From Flavobacteriaceae bacterium (lineage in GTDB: Bacteria > Bacteroidota > Bacteroidia > Flavobacteriales > Weeksellaceae), in assembly GCA_030538275.1 (NCBI GenBank), contig JAUNUH010000004.1, forward strand, positions 124,001 through 188,000: a stretch of 64,000 bases of DNA. Reading direction: 5' to 3'. The translations under genes and the position numbers were made by a program. Shown here one piece after another: positions 1-8,650 of this stretch. The notes beneath the pieces were generated by a model. It was not told the origin of the DNA. It searched no databases and saw nothing but the letters and a program-made list of their open reading frames with translations. The first letter of the stretch is position 1; each line of letters starts with the position of its first letter.

Positions 1-651
1 TACCGTATCAAAGTAGGGTGCATGACTTGCTGCAGCCAAAGTCACTGTTCGCAAAACATCGTCTTTGGCTCCATTTTCCAGTTTTGGAGTTGCGATTTTA
101 TTTCCATGAATGACAAAGAAATTTCCATAAATCGAGCGAGCGATACTTTTTGATTCATTGAGTAAAATGAGGTCATTTAAATCATTTTCTTGTGCGAATT
201 TCATCAAAATACGCTCTTGCGGTATCGTAAAATGGATTCTATGATGAAAACCGCTAGGCATGTGGGTTTCTCTATATTGATCTATTTGAAAAAGACTGTT
301 GAAATGCCAATTCTCTGGCAATGCAGCAGCTGTAACCCAGAAATCGGTTTGATCGAAATTTTGGCTAACATTGAAATAGACCACCGCGTTTTCAAGTCCA
401 GATTCGCTTTGTAATTTTACAATTTCGGAATAGAAAAAATCGGGTGTGAAACTGATGGGAATGTCCATCCTGGCCATACGCATATTTGCCATTAAATGGA
501 AATAATGCTTTTCCTGAAATAGAAATCTACCATTGAAGAAACGAATTTTTTCCTGAATCACCTCTCCTCTATGCACAGCTGCATGATCCAATGAAAATAC
601 TGGGGTTGATTTATCAACTAGCTTGCCGTTGACATTTACTATAGGAAACAT
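1..651 (-). CDS. Class IV aminotransferase-like protein, 3' end beyond the window
   Basis: The reading frame is open from an ATG at 651 to the window edge (217 codons, no stop), so roughly the last 60 residues of a family of about 280 are missing. The N-terminal half resembles PabC/branched-chain aminotransferase fold IV proteins: SLDHAAVHRGEV, then the segment around HYFHLMANMRMARM, and later DLNDLILLNES. The place where the family has its PLP lysine (usually K-T-T-N) reads RIHFT (138-142), and the usual glutamate before the SN(I/L)F segment is Arg172. It may therefore be a non-catalytic or altered homologue. It lies 4 bp beyond the START-like gene, in the same operon, a pairing seen in flavobacteria. 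Fold assignment is fairly safe, activity is not. Confidence 0.75.
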   Translation of the reverse strand, partial: MFPIVNVNGKLVDKSTPVFSLDHAAVHRGEVIQEKIRFFNGRFLFQEKHYFHLMANMRMARMDIPISFTPDFFYSEIVKLQSESGLENAVVYFNVSQNFDQTDFWVTAAALPENWHFNSLFQIDQYRETHMPSGFHHRIHFTIPQERILMKFAQENDLNDLILLNESKSIARSIYGNFFVIHGNKIATPKLENGAKDDVLRTVTLAAASHAPYFDTV

Positions 652-655
652 AATT

Positions 656-1039
656 CTATGAACCGATGGTATGTTTCAAGTCTTCTAACTGACTTCTCCA
701 CAACTCTTTAGCCTCTTCGATATCATCTTCTTCTGCAAAGTCGATTACGATCAACGAAACATCATTTGTGAGTTCATCTACCTGGATTTTAATTTCAAAA
801 AAATACTTTGTATCCTCATCATATTCCCATCGGTAACGAACATATTCATCATATTTAGAACGAATAAGATAAGCAACATCTTCGTAGCCTCCGTCCCAAA
901 TAAAAGTGAATTTCTCTCCACGTGAATTAACATTTTCTGCAAACCATTCAGACAAGCCTGAAGGTGTCGCTATATAATTAAACAAAAAACTCGGAGATGC
1001 ATTTACCGGCATTTCTATTTCGAACTTCTTTTTGGACAT
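656..1039 (-). CDS. START-like (SRPBCC) domain protein
   Basis: A 127-residue protein of the small flavobacterial START-like family, a helix-grip fold that encloses hydrophobic ligands; its ligand is not known. It carries the stretches TPSGLSEWFAENVNSRG and ELTNDVSLIVIDFAEEDD, which I recognise from flavobacterial homologues. An in-frame ATG four codons upstream (1051) would add MKYH; I chose 1039 because relatives begin about five residues before the first strand. It is the first gene of an operon with the class IV aminotransferase-like gene and is divergent from upp, with about 200 bp of AT-rich DNA between. Confidence 0.8.
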   Translation of the reverse strand: MSKKKFEIEMPVNASPSFLFNYIATPSGLSEWFAENVNSRGEKFTFIWDGGYEDVAYLIRSKYDEYVRYRWEYDEDTKYFFEIKIQVDELTNDVSLIVIDFAEEDDIEEAKELWRSQLEDLKHTIGS

Positions 1040-1254
1040 ATGATACTTCATTTATTAAAGTTTCGCAATATAATCAAAGAAAGCATATATAAAAACAAAG
1101 TTGTAAAATTTAGAATAAAATCACGTAAATATTTTAAAATAGGAATAAAACGCTCCTTTATATTCAACCTAATGAGCCTATTATTTTTACAGAATTATTT
1201 CAAAACCTAAATGTATTTTCAGTGAAAATGCTAAAAAATGTGTAATTTTATTCC

Positions 1255-1911
1255 ATGAAAAAACTTACAGATTTATCTGAAAATAATTCAATTCTCACGT
1301 CTTGGGTGAATCAACTTCGATCGGTCGAGATTCAAAATGATCGGTTACGATTCAGAAGAAATTTGGAGCGAATTGGTGAGATTGGGGCGTTTGAAATTAG
1401 TAAAACGCTGAAATTTCATGAGGTAAATATCCAAACACCTTTGGGCAAAAAAAGTAGTTTTGAATTTACAAAACAACCAGTTGTAATTACCATTTTACGT
1501 GCTGGAGTACCCCTATTTCAAGGCGTTCTGAACTATTTTGATTATGCAGACAGTGGATTCGTGGGTGCATATCGCAAGCATGGAGATGGTAATGATTTCC
1601 AAATCCGACAAGAATATGTGACTTGTCCAGATATTCATGCTAGGCCATTGATAGTCACCGATCCTATGTTGGCAACTGGTGCATCATTGGCAGAAGCCAT
1701 GTATGAAATATTAAAAATCGGAAAACCCTCGGAAATACACATTTTATGCGCTATTGCTGCAAGGCAAGGAATTCAGAAAATTCAATCAGAATTTCCCGAT
1801 GTCCATATTTGGTGCGGCACTATAGACGAAAATCTAGATGAAAGAGGTTATATTGTACCAGGTCTTGGAGATGCTGGAGATTTAGCATTCGGTAGTAAAT
1901 TGCAGAAATAA
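1255..1911 (+). CDS. upp: Uracil phosphoribosyltransferase
   Basis: Converts uracil and PRPP to UMP in pyrimidine salvage. The 218-residue length is normal for the family. Visible motifs are ILRAG (80-84) and the PRPP-binding loop VTDPMLATGAS (134-144), followed by the C-terminal uracil-binding segment GYIVPGLGDAGDLAFG. The start ATG at 1255 is the first in frame and gives a complete N-terminus. The gene stands alone, divergent from the START-like gene and convergent with prfC. Identification is secure. Confidence 0.95.
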   Translation: MKKLTDLSENNSILTSWVNQLRSVEIQNDRLRFRRNLERIGEIGAFEISKTLKFHEVNIQTPLGKKSSFEFTKQPVVITILRAGVPLFQGVLNYFDYADSGFVGAYRKHGDGNDFQIRQEYVTCPDIHARPLIVTDPMLATGASLAEAMYEILKIGKPSEIHILCAIAARQGIQKIQSEFPDVHIWCGTIDENLDERGYIVPGLGDAGDLAFGSKLQK

Positions 1912-1969
1912 CGGTCAAAAACCTTATTTTCCTTTCTTAATTACTGATTTTTTTTTGTGAAAAACCCAT

Positions 1970-3562
1970 TTAAAATTCACTTACAAAGTGTAATTTCACC
2001 GAAGGATATTTTTGTTGTGTCATTTGAATGGTAAAAGCGGAATCAGCCATAAAAACCAATTGATTATATTTATCCCTAGCCAAATATTTCTGTTTTACCC
2101 GCTGAAATTCAAGAAACTCTTCTGATTTTTCATCATGACATTCTACCCAACAAGCCTTGTGAATATTCACATTTTCATAAGTTACTTTGGCGTTATACTC
2201 GTGTTCTAGTCGATATTCTATAACCTCGAACTGTAATGCGCCTACGGTTCCTATGATTTTTCGATTGTTGTAATCCATTGTGAAAAGTTGCGCCACGCCT
2301 TCATCCATCAACTGGTCAATTCCTTTTTCGAATTGTTTGGATTTCATCGGATCCGCATTATTCACATATCTGAAATGCTCTGGCGAAAAGCTTGGAATTC
2401 CTTTAAAATTCAACAATTCACCTTCTGTGAGCGTATCTCCAATTCTAAAATTACCTGAATCGTGTAATCCTACAATATCGCCCGGAAAACTCTCTTCAAT
2501 GACTTCTTTTTTATCGGCAAAAAACGCATTAGGAGCACTGAATTTCAAGTTTTTGTTTTGTCTGACATGCAGATAGGGTTTATTCCTTTCAAATTTACCT
2601 GAAACTACTTTTACAAATGCCAAACGATTGCGGTGATTGGGGTCCATATTGGCATGAATTTTAAACACGAATCCGGTAAAATTTTCTTCTTCAGGCATTA
2701 CTTCACGTTCCTCGCTTGCTTTGGGTAAAGGATTAGGCGCAATGTCTATGAATGCATCCAGTAATTCTTGTACACCAAAATTATTCAGTGCCGAACCAAA
2801 AAACACAGGCTGCATTTGACCGTTTAGATAGGCATTTTTATCAAATTCGGGATAAACTCCTCCTATCAAATCAATTTCTTCACGTAAAGTTTCAGCTTCA
2901 ATTTCACCGATAAATTCATCGAGTTCAGGATCGGCTAAATCCTCTATTTTCAAGCCTTCTGTTCGGCGTTGTTTATTTTCGGTAGAATACAATTTAATGT
3001 TCTTTTCCCAGAGGTTATAAATTCCTTTAAAGCGCTCTCCCATTCCGATAGGCCACGAAAGTGGCGTTACCTTAAGATGTAATTTTTGTTCAACCTCATC
3101 CATCAAATCAAAGGCATCTTTACCTTCACGATCCAATTTATTAATAAAAACGAGCATAGGGATGTTGCGCATCCGACAAACTTCCACCAGTTTTTCCGTC
3201 TGTTCCTCTACACCTTTGGCCACGTCTATCACAACAATTACAGAATCCACTGCGGTGAGTGTGCGAAAAGTATCTTCAGCAAAATCTTTGTGTCCTGGTG
3301 TATCTAGAATATTAATTTTTTTGTTTTTGTATTCGAAAGCCAAGACCGATGTAGCAACAGAAATTCCACGTTGGCGTTCGATTTCCATAAAGTCTGAAGT
3401 CGCTGATTTTTTGATTTTATTGGACTTCACGGCACCTGCCTCTTGAATTGCACCTCCAAAAAGCAGAAGTTTTTCTGTAAGGGTGGTTTTTCCTGCATCC
3501 GGGTGCGCAATAATTCCAAAGGTTTTTCTTTTATTAATTTCCTTTAAAAGGGCTTTAGACAT
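1970..3562 (-). CDS. prfC: Peptide chain release factor 3
   Basis: Ribosomal GTPase that removes RF1/RF2 after peptide release. The 530 residues match the usual RF3 length. The G domain shows GIIAHPDAGKTT (16-27, P-loop), DTPGHKDF (87-94, G3) and NKLD (141-144, G4), and the switch region keeps ERQRGISVATSV. The C-terminal part follows the RF3 layout rather than EF-G. It is transcribed alone, and a perfect TAccTTTG box lies about 20 bp before the ATG. It is convergent with upp. Confidence 0.96.
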   Translation of the reverse strand: MSKALLKEINKRKTFGIIAHPDAGKTTLTEKLLLFGGAIQEAGAVKSNKIKKSATSDFMEIERQRGISVATSVLAFEYKNKKINILDTPGHKDFAEDTFRTLTAVDSVIVVIDVAKGVEEQTEKLVEVCRMRNIPMLVFINKLDREGKDAFDLMDEVEQKLHLKVTPLSWPIGMGERFKGIYNLWEKNIKLYSTENKQRRTEGLKIEDLADPELDEFIGEIEAETLREEIDLIGGVYPEFDKNAYLNGQMQPVFFGSALNNFGVQELLDAFIDIAPNPLPKASEEREVMPEEENFTGFVFKIHANMDPNHRNRLAFVKVVSGKFERNKPYLHVRQNKNLKFSAPNAFFADKKEVIEESFPGDIVGLHDSGNFRIGDTLTEGELLNFKGIPSFSPEHFRYVNNADPMKSKQFEKGIDQLMDEGVAQLFTMDYNNRKIIGTVGALQFEVIEYRLEHEYNAKVTYENVNIHKACWVECHDEKSEEFLEFQRVKQKYLARDKYNQLVFMADSAFTIQMTQQKYPSVKLHFVSEF

Positions 3563-3581
3563 GAAATAAATTTTTGGGTGG

Positions 3582-3589
3582 CAAAGGTA
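3582..3589 (-). promoter_or_regulatory. Bacteroidetes -7 box upstream of prfC
   Basis: On the minus strand the bases read TACCTTTG, a perfect match to the Bacteroidetes -7 consensus TAnnTTTG, ending 19 bp before the prfC ATG. No TTG was found at the expected 17-23 bp upstream, so only half of the promoter is supported. Confidence 0.5.
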
Positions 3590-3697
3590 GGGAACAAAAC
3601 AATGCGCTTATAATTTAATCATAAAAGAAACTTTTATTTGAAAATTATTAATTCTGAAATTTTTAAAAATTTAAAGAAAATTCCCAAATATGGTTGA

Positions 3698-4396
3698 CTA
3701 CGGCGTGCTCAAACTACATTGAACAATTTTTCCATTCATAAAATGATGGGCATTTAATCCAAAATCATATAAAAATTCCGCCATTTCCTCTGCTTGCAAT
3801 GGAGCTTGATATCCAGGAAATGCGGCTGCTAACATTTCTGTTTGAACCGCGCCCAAAGCAACGCAATTAATGCGAGGTGAATTTCCTTCTAGTTCTTGAG
3901 CCAATATCTCCGAAAGCGTTACCAATGCAGCTTTGGATGAACCATAAGCAGCTAATTCCGGGAATTTGACAGAGCCTTGTACCGCTCCCATTGTCGTAAT
4001 ATTCACAATATGTGAAGAATGATCCATTTTGGGTAATAAACTCTGAATCAACATGACAGGAGCCAAATAATTCACTTTTAAACTTTGTAAAAAATCGTCA
4101 GAACTCAGTTCAACAAAAGGTTTTTTAATCAATAATCCTGCATTATTGAATAGCACATCTACCCTACTCCAGTCATAGATATAATCATGCAAATTTTCAT
4201 AATCTTCTATGGTTGACAAATCCAACGGAGCATATCTAAATTGCTCATCATTCGAAATTTTGGAAATTTCTTTTAATTTTTCTTCAGATCGGGCTATTAC
4301 AAAAACATTATGTCCATTTTCCAGATATTTCAGAGCCAATGATCTTCCGATTCCACGACTACCACCAGTAATGATTATATTTTTAACTTCTGTCAT
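3698..4396 (-). CDS. Short-chain dehydrogenase/reductase (SDR)
   Basis: A classical SDR of 232 residues: TGGSRGIG (10-17) binds NAD(P), NNAG (84-87) stabilises the core sheet, and YGSSK (151-155) gives the catalytic Tyr and Lys. The catalytic Ser seems replaced by Thr (VNITTMG, about 134-135), with a three-residue longer spacing to the Tyr. The substrate cannot be inferred. The start overlaps the end of the upstream iron-type ABC ATPase gene by 14 bp, so the two are translated from one transcript. A link to siderophore or haem chemistry is possible but only inferred. Confidence 0.85.
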   Translation of the reverse strand: MTEVKNIIITGGSRGIGRSLALKYLENGHNVFVIARSEEKLKEISKISNDEQFRYAPLDLSTIEDYENLHDYIYDWSRVDVLFNNAGLLIKKPFVELSSDDFLQSLKVNYLAPVMLIQSLLPKMDHSSHIVNITTMGAVQGSVKFPELAAYGSSKAALVTLSEILAQELEGNSPRINCVALGAVQTEMLAAAFPGYQAPLQAEEMAEFLYDFGLNAHHFMNGKIVQCSLSTP

Positions 4397-5084
4397 GTGT
4401 GAATTTTAGTATTTCTTTTTCAAAACTAAACCGATTTTCCAAACTTTCGGGCGTTCCATGATACAATTTTCGATTATGAATATACCAAATTTCATCGCTC
4501 AAATGTAACGCATGTAATATCTCATGTGTAATCACAATGAAAGTTTTACCGGAAACTTTTACCAAATTACGTAGCAAATCAAAAACTATAGATTTATTTT
4601 TATAATCCAAATGCGCAGTGGGTTCATCAAATATCACAAATGGCGTATCCTGCATCAAAGCACGAGCTATCATTACTTTTTGTAATTGTCCATCACTAAT
4701 TTGTGTTGCAAATTCATGTAATAAATCTGCTATATTCAACCAATTGACTATGTCATTTTTTAATTCAGAATTTTTATTATTACTTCCGATATCAATTAAT
4801 TCTCTCACTCGAATTTCTGGAATTTGACCTAATCGCGAAAAAACGGCAGAAAAAACACCAGACCATTCCTTCGCACTGAATTCTTGAATGTTTTTTTGGT
4901 TGAAAAAAATATCACCCCTCAGCGGTTTAATCAAGCCTAGCAGGGTTTTCATCAAAGTTGACTTACCGCTGCCATTATCTCCTATCAACGCAATCAACTT
5001 TCCGGTTGAAAGTTCAAGATTTACATCACCAATTAAAGTTTCGACGTATCCCATGTGTAAATTTTCGAAGCGCAAATCATTCAT
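4383..5084 (-). CDS. Iron/siderophore-type ABC transporter ATPase
   Basis: Cytoplasmic ATPase partner (233 residues) of the FecCD-type permease encoded just upstream. Walker A is GDNGSGKST (35-43), Walker B with the catalytic Glu is FVIFDEP (149-155), and the H-loop lies in FIVITHE. The signature is ISDGQ (129-133) instead of LSGGQ; flavobacterial iron-type ATPases often have such SDG variants, so activity is not in doubt. The ATG overlaps the permease stop by 4 bp. Substrate is likely a ferric siderophore, haem or cobalamin, which the sequence does not settle. No binding-protein gene is in the window. Confidence 0.9.
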   Translation of the reverse strand: MNDLRFENLHMGYVETLIGDVNLELSTGKLIALIGDNGSGKSTLMKTLLGLIKPLRGDIFFNQKNIQEFSAKEWSGVFSAVFSRLGQIPEIRVRELIDIGSNNKNSELKNDIVNWLNIADLLHEFATQISDGQLQKVMIARALMQDTPFVIFDEPTAHLDYKNKSIVFDLLRNLVKVSGKTFIVITHEILHALHLSDEIWYIHNRKLYHGTPESLENRFSFEKEILKFTHDRS

Positions 5085-6100
5085 AATTCCCTTCCTTTAT
5101 AATTCAATACTATACTCAATACTATGGGAGCGCCTAACAAAGCAGTAATGATATTAATAGGTAATGCGCCACCAGGAAAAATCTCGGAAATAACACTAAA
5201 AACTATCATCAAAATCACGCCAACCATAATTATATAGATAAATAATTTTCTGAAGTCGGCTGTTTTCAAATAAATTCTACAAATATGTGGCACCGCCAAT
5301 CCTATAAAGGCAATTGGCCCTACAAGTGCTGTGGTAACGCCCGTCAATACAGAGGAGGCGATAATTAATTGCAATCTCAGGCTTCTTACATCTACGCCCA
5401 TTGTGCGCGCATAGAGTTCGCCTAATTGCATTTTAATCAATGCATCAATTTTGAAAATCACCAACAAAACACCGATTATACAACAAATTAAAAAATAATA
5501 AAGTCGGTCATTACTCAAACCATTTAGTGAACCAAAAGACCATAAAACATAAGATTTTAAATCTTTTCCACTGGCAAAAAATTCTAAAACGCCTATAAAA
5601 GCACCGGCCAATGCCGCCAGCATAAAGCCCACAATAATAAGTGAGGTGGTAGAAGAGATTTTATGCGCCGTCCAAATAAGCAGTATGGTGGCTATAAGCG
5701 CACCTGCCAATGCTCCCAAAATTAATAACCATGACTGATTGACCCAATGGCTTAAACCTAAAGATGTACCCAAAACAATTACCAAGGCTACACCAAGTCC
5801 AGAAGCACTGGTGATGCCTAAAACTGAAGGTCCAGCCAGGGGATTTCTGAAAAATTCCTGTAATACCCATCCACTTATAGGCAAGGCTATACCCGTGAGC
5901 ATGGCTGTAAGAGTTCTAGGTAAGCGATGCTCCAGAACAACTCTTTTGAGCAGAGAATTATCTGGATGATTCAAGCGAAATAATTCATAAAAAGAAGTAG
6001 AAATACTTCCAATCATGAGAGAAATGATGCAGAAAATAATCAAAAGGGAAAATAATACCCAAAAGCGCTTCTCATAAAAGATTTCTTTCCACATAATCAA
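5081..6100 (-). CDS. FecCD-family ABC transporter permease
   Basis: Inner-membrane permease of 339 residues with the many hydrophobic segments of the BtuC/FecD family. Family features include the segment LEHRLPRTLTAMLTGIAL near the N-terminus, FFRNPLAGPSVLGITSASG in the middle and VGPIAFIGLAVPHICR near the C-terminus. It is the first gene of the permease-ATPase-SDR operon. A second ATG two codons in (6094) is an equally good start. The promoter would lie in the 306-bp divergent gap shared with parA; no iron-regulator (Fur) site could be called by eye. Confidence 0.92.
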   Translation of the reverse strand: MIMWKEIFYEKRFWVLFSLLIIFCIISLMIGSISTSFYELFRLNHPDNSLLKRVVLEHRLPRTLTAMLTGIALPISGWVLQEFFRNPLAGPSVLGITSASGLGVALVIVLGTSLGLSHWVNQSWLLILGALAGALIATILLIWTAHKISSTTSLIIVGFMLAALAGAFIGVLEFFASGKDLKSYVLWSFGSLNGLSNDRLYYFLICCIIGVLLVIFKIDALIKMQLGELYARTMGVDVRSLRLQLIIASSVLTGVTTALVGPIAFIGLAVPHICRIYLKTADFRKLFIYIIMVGVILMIVFSVISEIFPGGALPINIITALLGAPIVLSIVLNYKGREL

Positions 6101-6406
6101 GGATTATTTCCGTATGGCCGAATTTAAAAGTTTCAAAGTTAAATATTATTCCAAAACTTGATCAATAAATAGAGATGCTAATTGAAGCACGCCACAAACA
6201 AAAATTGCATCAAGTGCATTGTAAATTAACTTCAATACCTATTTTACCATAACATTTTTTAGTCAAAAATATGCTGGATAGAAAATAAAATCTACTATGC
6301 AAACCCATGATTAATTTCTTTTATCAAAGATAGTTGTTGAAAATTAGATAGACATAGATAGAATGAAGTGCCGAAATTATCTTATTTTTGGCATTCAATA
6401 AATCTT
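6101..6406. other. Divergent intergenic region between the ABC permease operon and parA
   Basis: This 306-bp AT-rich stretch holds no open frame that looks coding. It must contain promoters for both directions. A TAttTTTG box for parA is at 6383-6390, and a minus-strand TATCTTTG occurs at 6325-6332, more than 200 bp from the permease start and so of doubtful use. The in-frame ATG at 6368 upstream of parA precedes the box and is not a likely start. Confidence 0.5.
6383..6390 (+). promoter_or_regulatory. Bacteroidetes -7 box upstream of parA
   Basis: TATTTTTG matches TAnnTTTG exactly and ends 16 bp before the ATG at 6407. Its position downstream of an alternative ATG (6368) supports 6407 as the parA start. 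No TTG sits at the expected distance. Confidence 0.5.
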
Positions 6407-7180
6407 ATGGGAAAAATTGTTGCAATTGCCAATCAGAAAGGTGGTGTAGGTAAAACCACTACGGCCATCAACCTTTCTGCTGCAGTGGGAATTCTTGAAA
6501 AAAAAGTTCTGTTGATTGATGCGGATCCGCAGGCCAATGCCTCTTCGGGTTTGGGCATTGATATTGAAACCATAGGAAATGGAACCTACGAAGTGCTAGA
6601 ACATCAAATTTTGGCTAAAAATGCTGTTCACGCAACAGCATCCCCCAATTTGGATATCATACCTGCACATGTAGATTTGGTGGCTGCCGAAATAGAATTA
6701 GTCGATGTAGAAAACAGAGAATATTTGCTCAAAAAAGCCCTAGAAGAAATCAAAAATGAATACGATTATATCTTTATAGATTGTGCACCTTCTCTCGGTC
6801 TGATTACGCTAAATGCCTTAACAGCAGCTGACTCCGTTATCATCCCCATACAATGTGAATATTTTGCCCTGGAGGGTCTAGGCAAACTACTCAACACCAT
6901 AAAAGGTGTGCAACAACATCACAACCCTGGACTAGACATAGAAGGATTATTACTCACCATGTACGATTCGAGATTAAGGCTCAGCAACCAAGTTGTTGAA
7001 GAGGTGAAAAATCATTTTCCCAATATGGTTTTTGAAACAATCATCAATCGAAATGTGAGATTGAGCGAATCACCAAGTTATGGAGAGTCTATCATTCAAT
7101 ACGATGCAGATAGTAAAGGTGCAGAAAATTACCTGCATTTGGCAAATGAATTTTTAAAGAATAATAAGGATACAATATAA
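6407..7180 (+). CDS. parA: Chromosome-partitioning ATPase ParA (Soj)
   Basis: A 257-residue deviant-Walker ATPase that binds nucleoid DNA and drives segregation of ParB-bound origins. The P-loop is KGGVGKTT (11-18); LLIDADPQANASSGLG and DYIFIDCAPSLG follow as in chromosomal ParA. I start it at 6407 (MGKIVAIANQKGG) because this is the family N-terminus and a promoter box lies between it and the next upstream ATG. The stop overlaps the parB ATG by one base (TAATG), so the pair is coupled. Confidence 0.95.
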   Translation: MGKIVAIANQKGGVGKTTTAINLSAAVGILEKKVLLIDADPQANASSGLGIDIETIGNGTYEVLEHQILAKNAVHATASPNLDIIPAHVDLVAAEIELVDVENREYLLKKALEEIKNEYDYIFIDCAPSLGLITLNALTAADSVIIPIQCEYFALEGLGKLLNTIKGVQQHHNPGLDIEGLLLTMYDSRLRLSNQVVEEVKNHFPNMVFETIINRNVRLSESPSYGESIIQYDADSKGAENYLHLANEFLKNNKDTI

Positions 7181-8058
7181 TGGCGAAAGAAAAAAAACGT
7201 GCATTAGGAAGGGGACTATCTGCTTTATTGAGCGAAACTAGCGAAAAAGTGAATTCGATAGAAGATGCTGGCGCCAAAGAATGGGTAGGTAATATTGTAG
7301 AAATCCCCATGGAAAATATTATCCCCAATCCAAATCAACCTAGAACTCACTTTGATTCAAAAGCCCTTACAGAACTCGCTCAATCTATTAGCGAATTAGG
7401 TGTAATTCAACCTATTACAGTAAGAAAAAACGGACAAAATTATGAGTTGATTTCAGGAGAAAGACGATATCGGGCATCACAATCATTGGGATTGAAAAGT
7501 ATTCCCGCCTTTGTGCGTCTTGCAGATGATCGCGAAATGCTGGAAATGGCATTGGTAGAAAACATTCAACGAGAAGACCTAGATGCTATAGAAATTGCAC
7601 TTACCTATCAACGATTAATTGAAGATGTAAATCTCACACAAGAAGAAATGTCGCGCCGAGTTGGAAAAGATCGGAGTACGGTGACCAACTATCTACGTTT
7701 GTTGAAACTGGATCCAATTGTACAAACTGGAATTCGTGATAATATGATTTCCATGGGACATGGACGTGCGTTGATCACCATCGAAGATACTGAAAAGCAA
7801 CTCGATATTTACGAAAAAATCATTGCTCGCAATCTTTCGGTACGACAAACCGAACAATTAATTAAATCCTTAAAAAACCCAAAACCTGCCTTGGTTCGGG
7901 AAATTTTACCCAATGAATTCAAAAAGGCACAAAAAGAATGGGCAGATAGATTGGACACACAAGTAGAAATTAAACGTACGGGAAACGGAAAAGGAAAAAT
8001 TATTTTGAATTTTAATTCAGATGCTGATTTTCAAAGAATTAAAGACCTTTTACAATGA
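7180..8058 (+). CDS. parB: Chromosome-partitioning protein ParB
   Basis: A 292-residue parS-binding CTP-dependent clamp. The N-terminus has the ParA-stimulating KKRALGRGLSALL. Then comes the ParB/Srx domain with NPNQPRTHFD, ISGERRYRA (CTP-binding GERR motif) and ENIQREDLDAIE, a helix-turn-helix around TQEEMSRRVGKDRSTVTNYL, and a C-terminal dimerisation region. It is coupled to parA upstream and overlaps the DUF5683 gene by 4 bp. No parS site was found in the window. Confidence 0.95.
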   Translation: MAKEKKRALGRGLSALLSETSEKVNSIEDAGAKEWVGNIVEIPMENIIPNPNQPRTHFDSKALTELAQSISELGVIQPITVRKNGQNYELISGERRYRASQSLGLKSIPAFVRLADDREMLEMALVENIQREDLDAIEIALTYQRLIEDVNLTQEEMSRRVGKDRSTVTNYLRLLKLDPIVQTGIRDNMISMGHGRALITIEDTEKQLDIYEKIIARNLSVRQTEQLIKSLKNPKPALVREILPNEFKKAQKEWADRLDTQVEIKRTGNGKGKIILNFNSDADFQRIKDLLQ

Positions 8059-8618
8059 AAATATTTGGGTTTATTCTATTGATATTTGCCCAGCTACTAA
8101 CAGCTCAAGAGAATAGGCAAATTCAAGATTCTGCCGTGATTTCTCAAAATGTATTTATGAGTAGTGACCCCATCGGAACCAAAAACCCATTAAAAGCCTC
8201 CCTCTATTCTGCAGTAATCCCTGGATTAGGACAAGTCTATAACGAAAAATACTGGAAAGTGCCCTTGGTTTGGGGATTAATTGGCACCGGAATTGGCTTC
8301 ACAGTACATTACAACAATCGGTATCATTATTTTCGAGATGCCTTTATAGCAGAGCTTAACGGTGAGCCACACGATTATACAGGAATGTTTGATGCAGAAA
8401 GATTGGGAGTGATTCAGGATGACATGCGTCGCAATCGTGATTATGCCATTGCGCTCAGCATCTTGGCTTATGCATTGAATATTTTGGACGCAACCGTAGA
8501 TGCGCATTTGTACGAAATTAGAAAAGACCGTGACTTAAGCGTGGAGCCCAGAGCGATAATCCATCCTGTCACCCAAGCGCCCAATATAGGTTTTGCTTTA
8601 AAATTAAATTTACATTAA
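8055..8618 (+). CDS. DUF5683 domain protein, exported or membrane-bound
   Basis: A 187-residue protein with an N-terminal signal peptide (hydrophobic stretch ending LLTAQ at about 18) and further hydrophobic stretches such as LVWGLIGTGIGFTVHY and ALSILAYALNILDATVDAHL. The segment LKASLYSAVIPGLGQVYNEKYW is typical of DUF5683, which occurs between parB and dapB in flavobacteria. Function is unknown. The 4-bp ATGA overlap with parB shows cotranscription, but a role in partitioning is not implied. Confidence 0.85.
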   Translation: MKIFGFILLIFAQLLTAQENRQIQDSAVISQNVFMSSDPIGTKNPLKASLYSAVIPGLGQVYNEKYWKVPLVWGLIGTGIGFTVHYNNRYHYFRDAFIAELNGEPHDYTGMFDAERLGVIQDDMRRNRDYAIALSILAYALNILDATVDAHLYEIRKDRDLSVEPRAIIHPVTQAPNIGFALKLNLH

Positions 8619-8650
8619 CTTCGGGAAAATCGCTAAAATCATTAAAAATT

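Noticed and set aside
908..928. CACGTG core inside the START-like gene, as a parS site
   Set aside because: Only the core matches; the flanking bases differ from the parS consensus on both sides, and it lies in a coding region.
4209..4409. Plus-strand frames opposite the SDR and ABC genes
   Set aside because: Shadows of strongly recognised minus-strand genes.
4690..4705. ISDGQ in place of LSGGQ in the ABC ATPase as evidence of inactivity
   Set aside because: SDG variants are frequent in iron-type ATPases of this phylum, and Walker A, B and the H-loop are intact.
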